NCBI GenBank assembly: GCA_937967535.1
Contig: CALCMV010000182.1
Coordinates: forward strand, 1 to 22,488
From: an uncultured Saprospiraceae bacterium
GTDB lineage: Bacteria > Bacteroidota > Bacteroidia > Chitinophagales > Saprospiraceae
Direction of reading: 5' to 3'
Length of the DNA: 22,488 nt
Part shown: in pieces, positions 1 to 7,598 of the stretch
Position numbering within the stretch: position 1 is the first letter of the stretch
Layout of the letters: each line of letters begins with the position of its first letter
Translations under genes and position numbers: made by a program
The notes under the pieces: generated by a model
Databases searched by the model: none
The model's input: only the letters and a program-made list of their open reading frames with translations
What the model was told of the DNA's origin: nothing

Positions 1-278
1 GGAATTTCGGCAATTTCTTGCGGTTTGAGTTGCGCGTAGCAGCCGACCACGACCACATTCGCATGCGGTGCTTGTCGCAATGCTTGTCGCACGACTTTAC
101 GACATTTTCTATCCGCAAAATCTGTGACCGAACAAGTATTGATAACATAAATATCTGCACCTTCATTAAAATTTACCACACCATAGCCGCCCTGCTCGAA
201 TAAACGCCCGATAGCGGAAGTCTCCGAGTAGTTGAGCTTGCAGCCCAAAGTGTAAAATGCAACGGTCTTAGGTGTCAT
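1..278 (-). CDS. mtaB: tRNA threonylcarbamoyladenosine methylthiotransferase MtaB (N-terminal part, runs off the window)
   Basis: Reading the minus strand from the ATG at 276-278 gives 92 codons of the N-terminal UPF0004 domain of a methylthiotransferase. The three cysteines expected to hold the auxiliary iron-sulfur cluster are visible: Cys13 in TLGCKLNYSET, Cys49 in NTCSVT and Cys80 in VVGCYAQ. GCKLNYSE is typical of MtaB rather than MiaB or RimO. MtaB is a radical-SAM enzyme that methylthiolates t6A37 to ms2t6A37 in tRNAs reading ANN codons. The radical-SAM and TRAM domains would lie outside the window. A TATCTTTG box lies 32 bases upstream, so the gene probably has its own promoter although it follows the ATPase/DUF4435 pair by only 60 bases. 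The family call is firm; the MtaB subfamily rests on the N-terminus alone. Confidence 0.9.
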   Translation of the reverse strand, partial: MTPKTVAFYTLGCKLNYSETSAIGRLFEQGGYGVVNFNEGADIYVINTCSVTDFADRKCRKVVRQALRQAPHANVVVVGCYAQLKPQEIAEI

Positions 279-309
279 AATTGTAATGTTGTCAGCCTGA
301 CGGCGAGTG

Positions 310-317
310 CAAAGATA
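310..317 (-). promoter_or_regulatory. Bacteroidota -7 box upstream of mtaB
   Basis: The minus strand reads TATCTTTG, matching TAnnTTTG, 32 bases before the mtaB start. It sits between the DUF4435 stop and mtaB. No good TTTG is seen at the -33 position, so the site is supported by the -7 box and its position only. Confidence 0.5.
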
Positions 318-338
318 GGGATTTTTTCGTGGTTTTGT

Positions 339-1124
339 TTAGGTAATTTGGAAGGCGGCTTTGACGTGATTCATCATGCGATTCATGGATGTATTTGCTT
401 TATTTTCGGCAATTCCTACACGTAAGCACATATCCGCGAGTTGTTTTTGTTGATAACGAACCGCACTTTTTTCTTTTCTTTCTTTGAAAATTTTGTCGTA
501 CATCTGAAAGATATATTTGCCACGTAATTTGAGGCTGTAATTGGTTTGGAGGTCCTCAAGTGTGGTTTGAGTTGGTTTTGTGTAGTTTCTTTTTTGTAAA
601 AATAGTAAAGTCAAATCTGTACTGCCTTTAGGCATAATAGATTCATTTAATATCGTCACTGTTGAAAATTCGTTATCGTGTGCGTTATTATTTTTCCACA
701 ATTCTACTTCAAAAGCGAACCAATCGCAGACGCTTTTCATGATTTTATCGCGTTTTTTGAGTTCTTTTTGGTCTAATAATTCCTCTAATCTTTCCTTGCC
801 ATCGTGGTACAAATCATTCTCAATACTGTAGCCAAGTGTAAAGAAAATTTCCTGATATTCTGCCGGAACTCCGGTGAATACCCAAAGGTCTTTATCGGCG
901 ATAAAAAGGACTTTTTTATTGGGAAATTCGTGGCGGCGTTCATAGATTTTGAGTAAGGTGGAGCGACTTCCGCATGGCGTAAAATCTACCTCTAAATTAC
1001 CGATTTTTTCTTGTAACATTCTGTAAATAAACACATCAGTCTTACCTTCAACAAGCACAACAGGTACGCTCGTATCCTGCAAATACGCAATGATTTCATC
1101 CGGTGTAAATTGAATATTCGCCAT
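339..1124 (-). CDS. DUF4435 (Toprim-like) protein, partner of the upstream ATPase
   Basis: This 261-residue protein resembles DUF4435, a family with a Toprim-like nuclease fold. Visible signatures are the acidic motif VLVEGKTD (Glu26, Asp30), the DxD motif in FIADKDLW (Asp77, Asp79) and SIENDLYHD (102-108), typical of DUF4435. Basic stretches follow around residues 109-130 and 195-240. There is no signal peptide or membrane segment, so it should be cytoplasmic. Its ATG shares one base with the stop of the ATPase gene (TAATG), implying translational coupling and joint function. In the PARIS anti-phage system an ABC-type ATPase (AriA) holds a DUF4435 effector (AriB) until a trigger releases it; OLD-family proteins fuse the same two activities. 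Defence function and target are inferred. The family call is fairly secure, the system name less so. Confidence 0.75.
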   Translation of the reverse strand: MANIQFTPDEIIAYLQDTSVPVVLVEGKTDVFIYRMLQEKIGNLEVDFTPCGSRSTLLKIYERRHEFPNKKVLFIADKDLWVFTGVPAEYQEIFFTLGYSIENDLYHDGKERLEELLDQKELKKRDKIMKSVCDWFAFEVELWKNNNAHDNEFSTVTILNESIMPKGSTDLTLLFLQKRNYTKPTQTTLEDLQTNYSLKLRGKYIFQMYDKIFKERKEKSAVRYQQKQLADMCLRVGIAENKANTSMNRMMNHVKAAFQIT

Positions 1125-2206
1125 TATGCTGTCACCATTTCTTGTTGAGTCAGAATAAATTGTTTATCAGGATATTTTGCATAAATAAATGGTGAATGTG
1201 TCGCTACAATAAATTGATTTGTTGTATTTTGTTCCATTAAAACAGGAAATAAAATGCGCTGCCAATCTCCATGCAAACTTATTTCCGGTTCATCAATAAA
1301 AATAATAGTGTCATCTGCGAAAAAATTGTAGCAAAGGAAACTTAGCATTTGTTTTTCACCGAAAGAAAGTCGGTCAGGCTCATTTTTTTCACCTTCCCCA
1401 AGTGTCAGTTTTTTAGTCAGTTGTATTTCTTTGTTTTTGATAATTTTTTTAACAAAATTGGATAAAACAATCATAGGGTTGAGTATTTCTTTGCGTTTTT
1501 TATCATTCGCTTCGACTGCCGTTTGAATATCTTTTAATGCTGTTTCTGCTCCTTTGCCGTTACTTGTATTTTTTAAGATAAATTCAGATTCTATTTCTTG
1601 TAATTTTCTTAATTCTTGCGAAATATCGGAGTATTTTGCGGTAACTGCATTGACTATATCTTGCGACGATACAGACATCACAAGTCTATGATATATATAT
1701 CTATTTAAATCAGCGTTTTTATGATATGTTTTGAAATAATTTGAAATTCTATCTATGTTGTCGGATAGTGTATCATTAATTCCATTTATACCAAGTCCTC
1801 CTTCAATCCTTCTGAATGTAGGCATAAAAATGGAATCATTATCTCCTGCAAAATCATTTACAATATCATGTATAAAATCAGGAATTTCTGTTCCATTTCC
1901 TACCTTTCTATCATATAATCTGGCAAAATCGCCCAATTCTCTGCTATTTACAGTGATAAATAGTTTTCCCTTCTTCTCTTGTAAAAGTTTAATCGTATTC
2001 CCCTCAAAACTTTCTAATTCAACAATATCAAATGGTATATCAGAGGGAAACCAATAAATATTCCCACTATACACATACCACATCAATTTGAGCAGACTCG
2101 TCTTACCACAGCCATTCTGTCCCACGAGGATATTCAAATCCCGATGAAAAGTCAGGTCAAAATCGAAGCGACCATTGAGGTTCTTTACTATCAGACGTTT
2201 TATCAT
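1124..2206 (-). CDS. AAA15/OLD-like ABC-type ATPase, partner of the DUF4435 protein
   Basis: From the ATG at 2206 the protein has 360 residues and all ABC/SMC-type ATPase motifs: Walker A GQNGCGKT (29-36), signature LSFGEKQ (280-286), Walker B with catalytic glutamate IIFIDEPE (301-308) and an H-loop in ATHSP (His337). The middle part (about 185-265) is charged and probably coiled-coil or helical. This is the layout of OLD/RecF-like ATPases that sense or gate a nuclease. The ORF could begin at 2269, but a TATCTTTG box at 2221-2228 lies inside that extension, and the conserved start MIKRLIVKNL begins at 2206. It overlaps the DUF4435 gene by one base. It is shorter than a fused OLD nuclease, which would carry the Toprim domain in the same chain. 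Role in phage defence (AriA-like) is inferred. Confidence 0.8.
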   Translation of the reverse strand: MIKRLIVKNLNGRFDFDLTFHRDLNILVGQNGCGKTSLLKLMWYVYSGNIYWFPSDIPFDIVELESFEGNTIKLLQEKKGKLFITVNSRELGDFARLYDRKVGNGTEIPDFIHDIVNDFAGDNDSIFMPTFRRIEGGLGINGINDTLSDNIDRISNYFKTYHKNADLNRYIYHRLVMSVSSQDIVNAVTAKYSDISQELRKLQEIESEFILKNTSNGKGAETALKDIQTAVEANDKKRKEILNPMIVLSNFVKKIIKNKEIQLTKKLTLGEGEKNEPDRLSFGEKQMLSFLCYNFFADDTIIFIDEPEISLHGDWQRILFPVLMEQNTTNQFIVATHSPFIYAKYPDKQFILTQQEMVTA

Positions 2207-2220
2207 ATCATGTTTTTTAA

Positions 2221-2252
2221 CAAAGATAAACAAGTATAAGTGTAAATTCAAG
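2221..2252 (-). promoter_or_regulatory. Promoter of the ATPase/DUF4435 operon
   Basis: On the minus strand a CTTG (2249-2252) is followed after 20 bases by TATCTTTG (2221-2228), close to the Bacteroidota consensus TTTG-19/23-TAnnTTTG. Transcription would start about 8 bases before the ATG at 2206, giving a very short leader and excluding the longer ORF start at 2269. Confidence 0.55.
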
Positions 2253-2413
2253 CGCAAGTACAAATTCAACCATATGCTACAACAGCAACAAGTTGTAATA
2301 TCTCTCGTTTAACGATGAAATAAAATTGTCTCGTAATTAAAGCAATCATTAAAATTAAATTAACTTTTCGCATAAAACATTTAAATCTCAATAATCGTTC
2401 TTATTATTTTTTA

Positions 2414-2421
2414 TACTTTTG
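2414..2421 (+). promoter_or_regulatory. -7 box upstream of the HAD hydrolase gene
   Basis: TACTTTTG matches TAnnTTTG and ends 22 bases before the ATG at 2444. The -33 region is poor. The divergent stretch 2207-2443 carries this box and the ATPase promoter; otherwise it is AT-rich and I see no further gene. Confidence 0.45.
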
Positions 2422-2443
2422 ACAAAAATTAACTGTATTACAA

Positions 2444-2872
2444 ATGAATATAAACAAAGATTTAAAAGAAACTTTCAACGAAAAAGGAGAGAAAATAAGT
2501 CCTATACTGCCTGAAGGCATCAAAAATTACCTCATTGATATTGACGGGACGGTCTGTGAAGATGTACCAAACGAAGAACCGGAACGCATGGGAACGGTAG
2601 AGCCTTATCCCGATGCCCTCGAAATTCTCAATAAATGGTATGATGAAGGACATATTATTTTCTTTTTCACTTCTCGCACAGAGGCACATCGCGCCATTAC
2701 AGAGGAATGGCTCAACAAACATGGTTTCAAATATCATGGTATGTTGATGGGTAAACCGCGTGGCGGAAATTACCATTGGATAGACAACCACATGGTACGT
2801 GCTACAAGATTTAAAGGGAAATTTACCGATTTGGTTGTTAAGCAAAAATCAATTGAGGTTTTTAAAGGATAG
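2444..2872 (+). CDS. Small HAD-superfamily hydrolase
   Basis: The 142-residue protein carries the HAD motifs in order: motif I DIDGTVCED (nucleophile Asp32, acid/base Asp34), motif II FFFTSRTEAH (Thr76) and motif III MGKPRGGNYHWIDN (Lys104 and Asp114). It lacks room for a large cap domain, so it resembles the short HAD phosphatases of the KdsC/GmhB/polynucleotide-phosphatase size class. Homologues in Bacteroidota are often annotated as phosphoheptose-related, but nothing here proves a sugar-phosphate substrate. It is cytoplasmic, with no signal peptide. It stands alone between a divergent defence-like operon and a terminator at 2977-3020, so it is probably transcribed singly. Specific substrate unknown. 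Confidence 0.8.
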   Translation: MNINKDLKETFNEKGEKISPILPEGIKNYLIDIDGTVCEDVPNEEPERMGTVEPYPDALEILNKWYDEGHIIFFFTSRTEAHRAITEEWLNKHGFKYHGMLMGKPRGGNYHWIDNHMVRATRFKGKFTDLVVKQKSIEVFKG

Positions 2873-2976
2873 TTTAGTGATTCGTTGATTCGTGATTCGT
2901 TTGAAATTAGAACTCAAGAAATAATTAATTTTACACTCAAATGTTGTAAAATAATATCTAAATTTCTAATTTAGAC

Positions 2977-3020
2977 ACCGATTACACTTTATTGCAAAAT
3001 AAAATGTAATCGGTTTTTTT
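2977..3020 (+). terminator. Rho-independent terminator after the HAD gene
   Basis: The stem starts ACCGATTACA and closes with TGTAATCGGT. Together with the AT-rich inner pairs it spans 17 bases per arm with one mismatch around a GCAA loop, followed by a run of seven T. It lies about 105 bases after the HAD stop. Just before it, 2876-2901 holds three short GATTCGT repeats. Confidence 0.8.
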
Positions 3021-3094
3021 ATTTGCCTTAACCATTCGGTGAATGGCAGCCCTAGAAGACCATCTACCGTTCACCGTCAACTATCAATCGTTCC

Positions 3095-4627
3095 ATGAAA
3101 TTATTTAACACTATGTTTCGCTGGTATATTCGGCAGCGTATACCCCGCATCCGGCGATTTGAAAACTATCCCATCGAAGTGCAGAATTTGCTGTTTCGCG
3201 AACTCATCAACACTGCAAAAAACACAAAATGGGGCAAACAATACGATTACGAAAACATCAGCACCCCTGCGGAGTATCGGCAGCGTGTACCTGTCAGTAC
3301 CTACGAAGATATTTTTCCATATATTGAACGCATGATGTATGGCGAGCGAGATGTGTTGTGGCCCGGTCTGGTGAATTGGTTTTCAAAATCTTCCGGTACG
3401 ACGAATGGTAAGAGCAAATACATTCCCGTAACCGAAATCAGCCTGCGTAGCTGCCATATTGGAGGCGCACACGACCTCATGGCAAAATGGTATGAAAACA
3501 ACGAAGATGCACGACTTTTTGAAGGGAAGGGCTTGATGGTGGGCGGTTCGTATGAGCTATTCGAACCGCATCCACAGACGCGCGTGGGCGATGTATCGGC
3601 GGTGATGATTCATCATATGCCCGGCTATATTCACCACTTCACTACGCCGGATGTGGAGACGATGTTGACGAAGAATTTTGATGAAAAACTCTCACGCATG
3701 GCTGCTATCACACCTGCCGAGCGCGTAACCACGCTCATGGGTGTGCCTACTTGGTCAATTGTTTTGTTCCGACAAATACTGGACGCAACCGGCAAAGATA
3801 ATCTGCTCGAAGTGTGGCCCGACTTTCAGGTATACATGCACGGCGGTGTCAATTTTGAACCCTACCGACAACAATTTCAGGAGTTTTTTCCGGGTGAACA
3901 AGTGCGTTATTTGAATATCTACAACGCCTCAGAAGGCTTTTTTGCCGCACAATTGGAAAATGAAGCCCCCGAAGGCGAAATGACACTCTTGCTAGACAAT
4001 GGTATTTTTTACGAATTTTTGCCCGAAAGCGAATGGTCTAAAAAACAGCCCGAAGCCATTGGTTTACAGGATATTGAATTGGGTAAAAATTATGCAATCA
4101 TTATTTCTACCAATGCCGGACTTTGGCGGTACATGCCCGGCGATACGGTGAGTTTTACCTCCAAACGCCCGTACAAACTTAAAATCACCGGACGTACCAA
4201 ACATTATATCAATGCTTTCGGCGAGGAGGTCATGGTCGCCAATACAGATGCCGCACTCGCCAAAACCTGCCAAGAAACCCAAGCCCAAATCAGTGAGTAT
4301 ACGGTAGCTCCCAAATTGCTCTCGCGGGCATCATACGGGCGGCATGAATGGCTTATCGAATTTGACCGCGAACCCGAATCGCTCGAAAAATTTAGTGTTT
4401 TATTAGACAAAAATTTGCAGAATATAAATTCGGATTATGAAGCCAAACGCTTCAAAGACATGGCACTGCATCCATTATTTGTTCATAAAATTCCGAAAGG
4501 TACTTTTCACAATTGGTTGCGCTCCAAAGGTCGTTATGGCGGTCAAAACAAAATCCCTCGACTGGCAAATGAACGAAAATATTTAGAGGAAATTATGGAT
4601 TTCGTGTCCAATCAGAGTATTTTTTAA
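3095..4627 (+). CDS. GH3-family acyl-adenylate (acid-amido synthetase-like) protein
   Basis: This 510-residue protein has the layout of the GH3 branch of the ANL adenylating superfamily. Motif I for ATP/AMP is SSGTTNGK (99-106). Motif II is YNASEG (276-281). Motif III is YMPGD (346-350), followed by the hinge region TGRTKHYINAFGEE (365-378) leading to the mobile C-terminal domain. The length fits a full bacterial GH3 protein, and no motif is missing. Plant GH3 enzymes adenylate auxin or jasmonate and join them to amino acids. Bacterial members are widespread in Bacteroidota but mostly uncharacterised, so the substrate acid and acceptor are unknown. The enzyme should be cytoplasmic. It is flanked by a terminator upstream and has no operon partner. 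No TAnnTTTG box was found in 3021-3094, which holds only a small CCATTC/GAATGG hairpin and a low-complexity stretch. Confidence 0.9.
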   Translation: MKLFNTMFRWYIRQRIPRIRRFENYPIEVQNLLFRELINTAKNTKWGKQYDYENISTPAEYRQRVPVSTYEDIFPYIERMMYGERDVLWPGLVNWFSKSSGTTNGKSKYIPVTEISLRSCHIGGAHDLMAKWYENNEDARLFEGKGLMVGGSYELFEPHPQTRVGDVSAVMIHHMPGYIHHFTTPDVETMLTKNFDEKLSRMAAITPAERVTTLMGVPTWSIVLFRQILDATGKDNLLEVWPDFQVYMHGGVNFEPYRQQFQEFFPGEQVRYLNIYNASEGFFAAQLENEAPEGEMTLLLDNGIFYEFLPESEWSKKQPEAIGLQDIELGKNYAIIISTNAGLWRYMPGDTVSFTSKRPYKLKITGRTKHYINAFGEEVMVANTDAALAKTCQETQAQISEYTVAPKLLSRASYGRHEWLIEFDREPESLEKFSVLLDKNLQNINSDYEAKRFKDMALHPLFVHKIPKGTFHNWLRSKGRYGGQNKIPRLANERKYLEEIMDFVSNQSIF

Positions 4628-4806
4628 ATAGCTTTTTATATGCCTTTTATTTCAACTATATTTTTACTATACACTGATTTTCATACAATTAAAAATATAA
4701 AAAGGAACAAAAAATAATTAATCCATGTCACATTTTGAAGCAAAATTGGATAAAATTATTTTTATCGCCACTTAAATTGCAGGTGTTTAGTAAAAAAAAT
4801 CAACAT

Positions 4807-6231
4807 ATGAGATGGATTAAAGAGGTAAATAAAGAGTTAAAATCAACACTCCAAACATTTCCCAAAAATATCATTACAATAACAATTATCTTTTCAACAA
4901 GTATAACCTTACTCTTTGCTTTGCTAATGCTACTTGGCAATAGCAATCAAAATTTATTCTTTTCATTGGTATCTGTGGCAGTTGCTTCTGCGTTAGTTGC
5001 ATCATTTGTTTTTCGCTATTTGAGTAATATTCAACATCGCCAATTAAAAGAAATGGAAGCCGAACAAAAACGCCTGACACTCGAAAAAGAGGTGGCAGAA
5101 GCTACCGCCAAAGCACGCTCGGAGTTTCTTTCTACGATGAGCCATGAGATTCGTACCCCCATGAATGCGGTCATCGGTATGTCGCATATTTTACTACAAG
5201 ATAATCCGCGGGAAGTGCAAGTTCCTAATTTGAAGATATTGAAATTTTCTGCGGAAAACCTCCTTTCACTCATCAACGATATTCTCGACTACAACAAACT
5301 CGAATCCGGTAAACTAAATTTTGAAAAAACGAATTTCAATCTTAATGATACTATCAATAGCATTACTCATTCCCTCAAATCAAAAATTAAAGAGAATAAC
5401 AATCAAATCATTATTAATCTGGATGAAAATATACCTGAAAATGTAGTCGGCGACCCTACCCGACTTGCACAGATACTCAACAATCTACTTAGTAATGCCT
5501 CCAAATTTACAAAAGACGGTACAATTACATTAGATATTAACCTGAATAAAGAAGAAGGAGAACAGGTCTCGTTGGATTTTGCCATAACGGATACAGGCAT
5601 CGGCATTCCCGAAGATAAATTGGAACATATTTTTGAATCATTTACACAGGCTTGCTCCTCTACTACCCGCAAATTTGGTGGTACGGGACTTGGTTTGGCA
5701 ATTATCAAAAAAATCCTCGAACATCAGGGAAGTGAGATAAATGTAAAGAGTACAGTCGGTGAAGGTTCTACTTTTTACTTTACCATCCAACTCGAAAAAG
5801 GTGTAGCACAGGAAATCGCTCTAATCGAAGAAGAAACCAACCTAAAGAGCCTCAAAGGTATGAAAGTGCTGCTTGTAGAAGACAATAAAATCAACCAACT
5901 TATCGCCAATCGCTTCCTCGCCAAATGGGACATCAGCTACGATGTGGCAGACAATGGAGCGATTGCTCTCGAAAAAGTACAAAATAATGATTACGACCTC
6001 GTTTTGATGGACCTCCAAATGCCGACTATGGATGGCTATACCGCCACCGCCAAAATCCGTAATTTGCAAGATAGTAAATACCAAAAATTGCCCATCATAG
6101 CACTCACAGCATCGGCGATGCTCGAAGAACGCAACCGCGTATACACCGTAGGCATGAATGATTATGTAACTAAACCATTCAATCCAAGCGAATTGTATAG
6201 CGCAATAAATCGCCATGCGAATGTAGCATGA
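4807..6231 (+). CDS. Membrane-bound hybrid sensor histidine kinase with C-terminal receiver
   Basis: Counting from the ATG at 4807 (474 residues), two transmembrane segments (about 22-44 and 49-71) are joined by only a few residues and followed by a short coiled coil (72-110). Then come the H-box SHEIRTP (His113), an N-box around LNNLLSNA, the G1 box DTGIGIP (from 262), the G2 box GGTGLGLA (291-298) and a complete receiver domain with phospho-acceptor Asp402, acidic Asp359, Thr434 and Lys456. It should autophosphorylate and pass phosphate to its own receiver. With almost no extracytoplasmic loop, sensing is probably intramembrane or cytoplasmic. No output domain or neighbouring regulator is present, so the target is unknown. 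An in-frame TTG at 4735 would add 24 residues; ATG is preferred. A 16-codon ORF at 4724-4774 in another frame precedes it. Confidence 0.9.
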   Translation: MRWIKEVNKELKSTLQTFPKNIITITIIFSTSITLLFALLMLLGNSNQNLFFSLVSVAVASALVASFVFRYLSNIQHRQLKEMEAEQKRLTLEKEVAEATAKARSEFLSTMSHEIRTPMNAVIGMSHILLQDNPREVQVPNLKILKFSAENLLSLINDILDYNKLESGKLNFEKTNFNLNDTINSITHSLKSKIKENNNQIIINLDENIPENVVGDPTRLAQILNNLLSNASKFTKDGTITLDINLNKEEGEQVSLDFAITDTGIGIPEDKLEHIFESFTQACSSTTRKFGGTGLGLAIIKKILEHQGSEINVKSTVGEGSTFYFTIQLEKGVAQEIALIEEETNLKSLKGMKVLLVEDNKINQLIANRFLAKWDISYDVADNGAIALEKVQNNDYDLVLMDLQMPTMDGYTATAKIRNLQDSKYQKLPIIALTASAMLEERNRVYTVGMNDYVTKPFNPSELYSAINRHANVA

Positions 6232-6235
6232 TTTG

Positions 6236-6409
6236 GCTTGCAGCTTAGAGCATGTTTAAAGGCTAGCCATTTAACTTTGCCTAAAGCGAATACTCGTCAG
6301 ACGAATCCCTTTATTCAATGCGAATATTTTATGAGACAAATCACTACATTTCATAAAAACCTTCGTCAGACGAGTACTATCCCGCAAGCAAACTTAAACA
6401 GACTCTTAA
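6236..6409. repeat. Intergenic nested inverted repeats after the kinase gene
   Basis: Fifteen bases at 6291-6305 (TACTCGTCAGACGAA) are the reverse complement, with one mismatch, of 6362-6376. Inside them TTTTATGA (6327-6334) pairs with TCATAAAA (6351-6358), so 6291-6376 can fold into one long hairpin. Outside, AGAGCATGTTTAAA (6247-6260) is roughly inverted at 6394-6408. The same 14 bases recur exactly inverted at 7573-7586, and the shorter GCTTAGAGCATG also appears near 18885. I see no gene in 6232-6606. Confidence 0.7.
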
Positions 6410-6447
6410 TGAATTAAGAATTTTTTTATCGCAAAAACTATTATTTG

Positions 6448-6482
6448 GGCAAGTGATACGAGTTATCGCTTGCCATTTTTTG
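6448..6482 (+). terminator. Hairpin terminator between the kinase and thioredoxin genes
   Basis: GGCAAGTGATA (6448-6458) pairs with TATCGCTTGCC (6464-6474), with one G-T wobble, and is followed by ATTTTTTG. It is the closest classical terminator downstream of the kinase gene, about 215 bases after its stop. Confidence 0.65.
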
Positions 6483-6512
6483 TTTGTCGGCTATCTGTCA
6501 GTATCAATGGGT

Positions 6513-6549
6513 TTTGGCAACTTTTTCTCATTAAGTATCGTTAATTTTG
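6513..6549 (+). promoter_or_regulatory. Possible promoter of the TlpA-like thioredoxin gene
   Basis: TTTG at 6513-6516 and TAATTTTG at 6542-6549 resemble the Bacteroidota -33/-7 pair, but the 25-base spacer is longer than the usual 19-23. The -7 box ends 57 bases before the ATG. Confidence 0.4.
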
Positions 6550-6606
6550 CAGAAATAAAATCGTCAGTCGATTCTGATTAGGGAACTCGCTCATAATTTA
6601 CAAAAA

Positions 6607-7125
6607 ATGAAAGCACTCAATATACTTTTACTTATCGCCATAATTGGTGGTTTGGGATATTATTTTTATCGCAAATTGCCCAAATTTTCTAACGAAGAAA
6701 AAGCCCCTGATTTTGTCTCCCAAACCCCTTCGGGCGAAGACCTTCGATTGTCTGATTTGCAGGGCAATATCATCCTATTGGATTTTTGGGGAAGTTGGTG
6801 CGGTCCATGCCGTCAGGAAAACCGCAAACTTGTGCCATTATACCATAAATACAAAGACGCACAATTCAAAAATGCTGACAATTTTATCGTATTCAATGTC
6901 GGTCTGGAACGAGATAAAAAACGTTGGTTGACAGCTATCGAAAAGGATAAATTGGATTGGAAATACCACGTTTCGGGACTCCAACGTATGCGCGACCCCG
7001 TAGCGCGTTTGTATGGTGTCAATGAGATTCCGACCAAGTATTTGATTGATGAAAAAGGTGTCATTCGCGGCGTAAATATGAGCTTTGAAGAAATAGATGC
7101 GTATTTGGCAGAACGACTGCAATAG
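6607..7125 (+). CDS. Membrane-anchored TlpA/ResA-like thioredoxin-fold protein
   Basis: This 172-residue protein begins with an uncleaved-looking membrane anchor (about 4-20, hydrophobic, followed by YRKLPK). A thioredoxin fold of the AhpC/TSA-TlpA class follows: APDFVSQTPSGEDLRLSDLQGN, then the redox centre WCGPC (64-68, Cys65 and Cys68) and the cis-proline motif EIPTKYLID (Pro142). The fold would face the periplasm. Such proteins reduce or isomerise disulfides in exported proteins or in cytochrome c biogenesis. No cytochrome or Dsb gene is adjacent, so the client is unknown. It is monocistronic between a hairpin terminator upstream and a 470-base repeat-rich gap downstream. All catalytic residues are present. 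Confidence 0.88.
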   Translation: MKALNILLLIAIIGGLGYYFYRKLPKFSNEEKAPDFVSQTPSGEDLRLSDLQGNIILLDFWGSWCGPCRQENRKLVPLYHKYKDAQFKNADNFIVFNVGLERDKKRWLTAIEKDKLDWKYHVSGLQRMRDPVARLYGVNEIPTKYLIDEKGVIRGVNMSFEEIDAYLAERLQ

Positions 7126-7129
7126 TGAT

Positions 7130-7500
7130 TAAAAACGCCAAATTAGCAGTAGGAAGTACATTGTAAAATAAGTTTCTTTATGAATTTAAATAAATCCCGT
7201 CATTCGTCGGGACAAGTTGTAAAATGTAAAATAATAAATTTAAAATGTGTGTCGCACTCATTTTAAATGTAAATTCCGATAGCTATCGGAATGTAGTACG
7301 TGTACAATACATTTTTGTTTTTTTTTGTTTAAAAATTTAAAAATCAATAAGATAAGAAATGTCTCGCGTTCACTTGCGTTATACAAATTTACAACTTGTC
7401 TCGACGAATGACGGGATTTTATATTTCACATTAATTTAATATGAAAACAAAAATGGCAACTGCAATTCTAAACATGCCATAAAAACGCCAAATTAGCAGT
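7130..7500. repeat. Direct-repeat-flanked intergenic element with 32-base inverted arms
   Basis: The perfect 21-base repeat ending AACGCCAAATTAGCAGT occurs at 7130-7150 and 7480-7500. Between the copies, 7192-7223 and 7388-7419 are reverse complements over 32 bases with one mismatch (core CCCGTCATTCGTCGGGACA). Near the centre is the palindrome TTCCGATAGCTATCGGAA (7274-7291). A further hairpin, AAAATGTGTG against CACTCATTTT, lies at about 7243-7264. There is no ORF of gene quality inside. The arrangement suggests a MITE-like or decayed mobile element, or a large foldable RNA; neither is proven. Confidence 0.75.
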
Positions 7501-7586
7501 GATAAGTAAGCAAGAGTGACTGGTTTGATGTGAAGTCAAGTTCACAAAATATTGCTTATCAGGCAGAAAAATTTTAAACATGCTCT

Positions 7587-7594
7587 TATATTTG
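7587..7594 (+). promoter_or_regulatory. -7 box directly in front of the prenyl synthase gene
   Basis: TATATTTG matches TAnnTTTG and ends only four bases before the ATG at 7599. Transcription would start at or just after the A of the ATG, so the mRNA could be leaderless. It abuts the repeated 14-mer at 7573-7586. No -33 box at the right distance is clear. Confidence 0.45.
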
Positions 7595-7598
7595 CCCC

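Noticed and set aside
2207..2269. Longer N-terminus for the ATPase (start at 2269)
   Set aside because: The extension overlaps a TATCTTTG promoter box and codes for low-complexity LNLHLYLFIF text before the conserved start.
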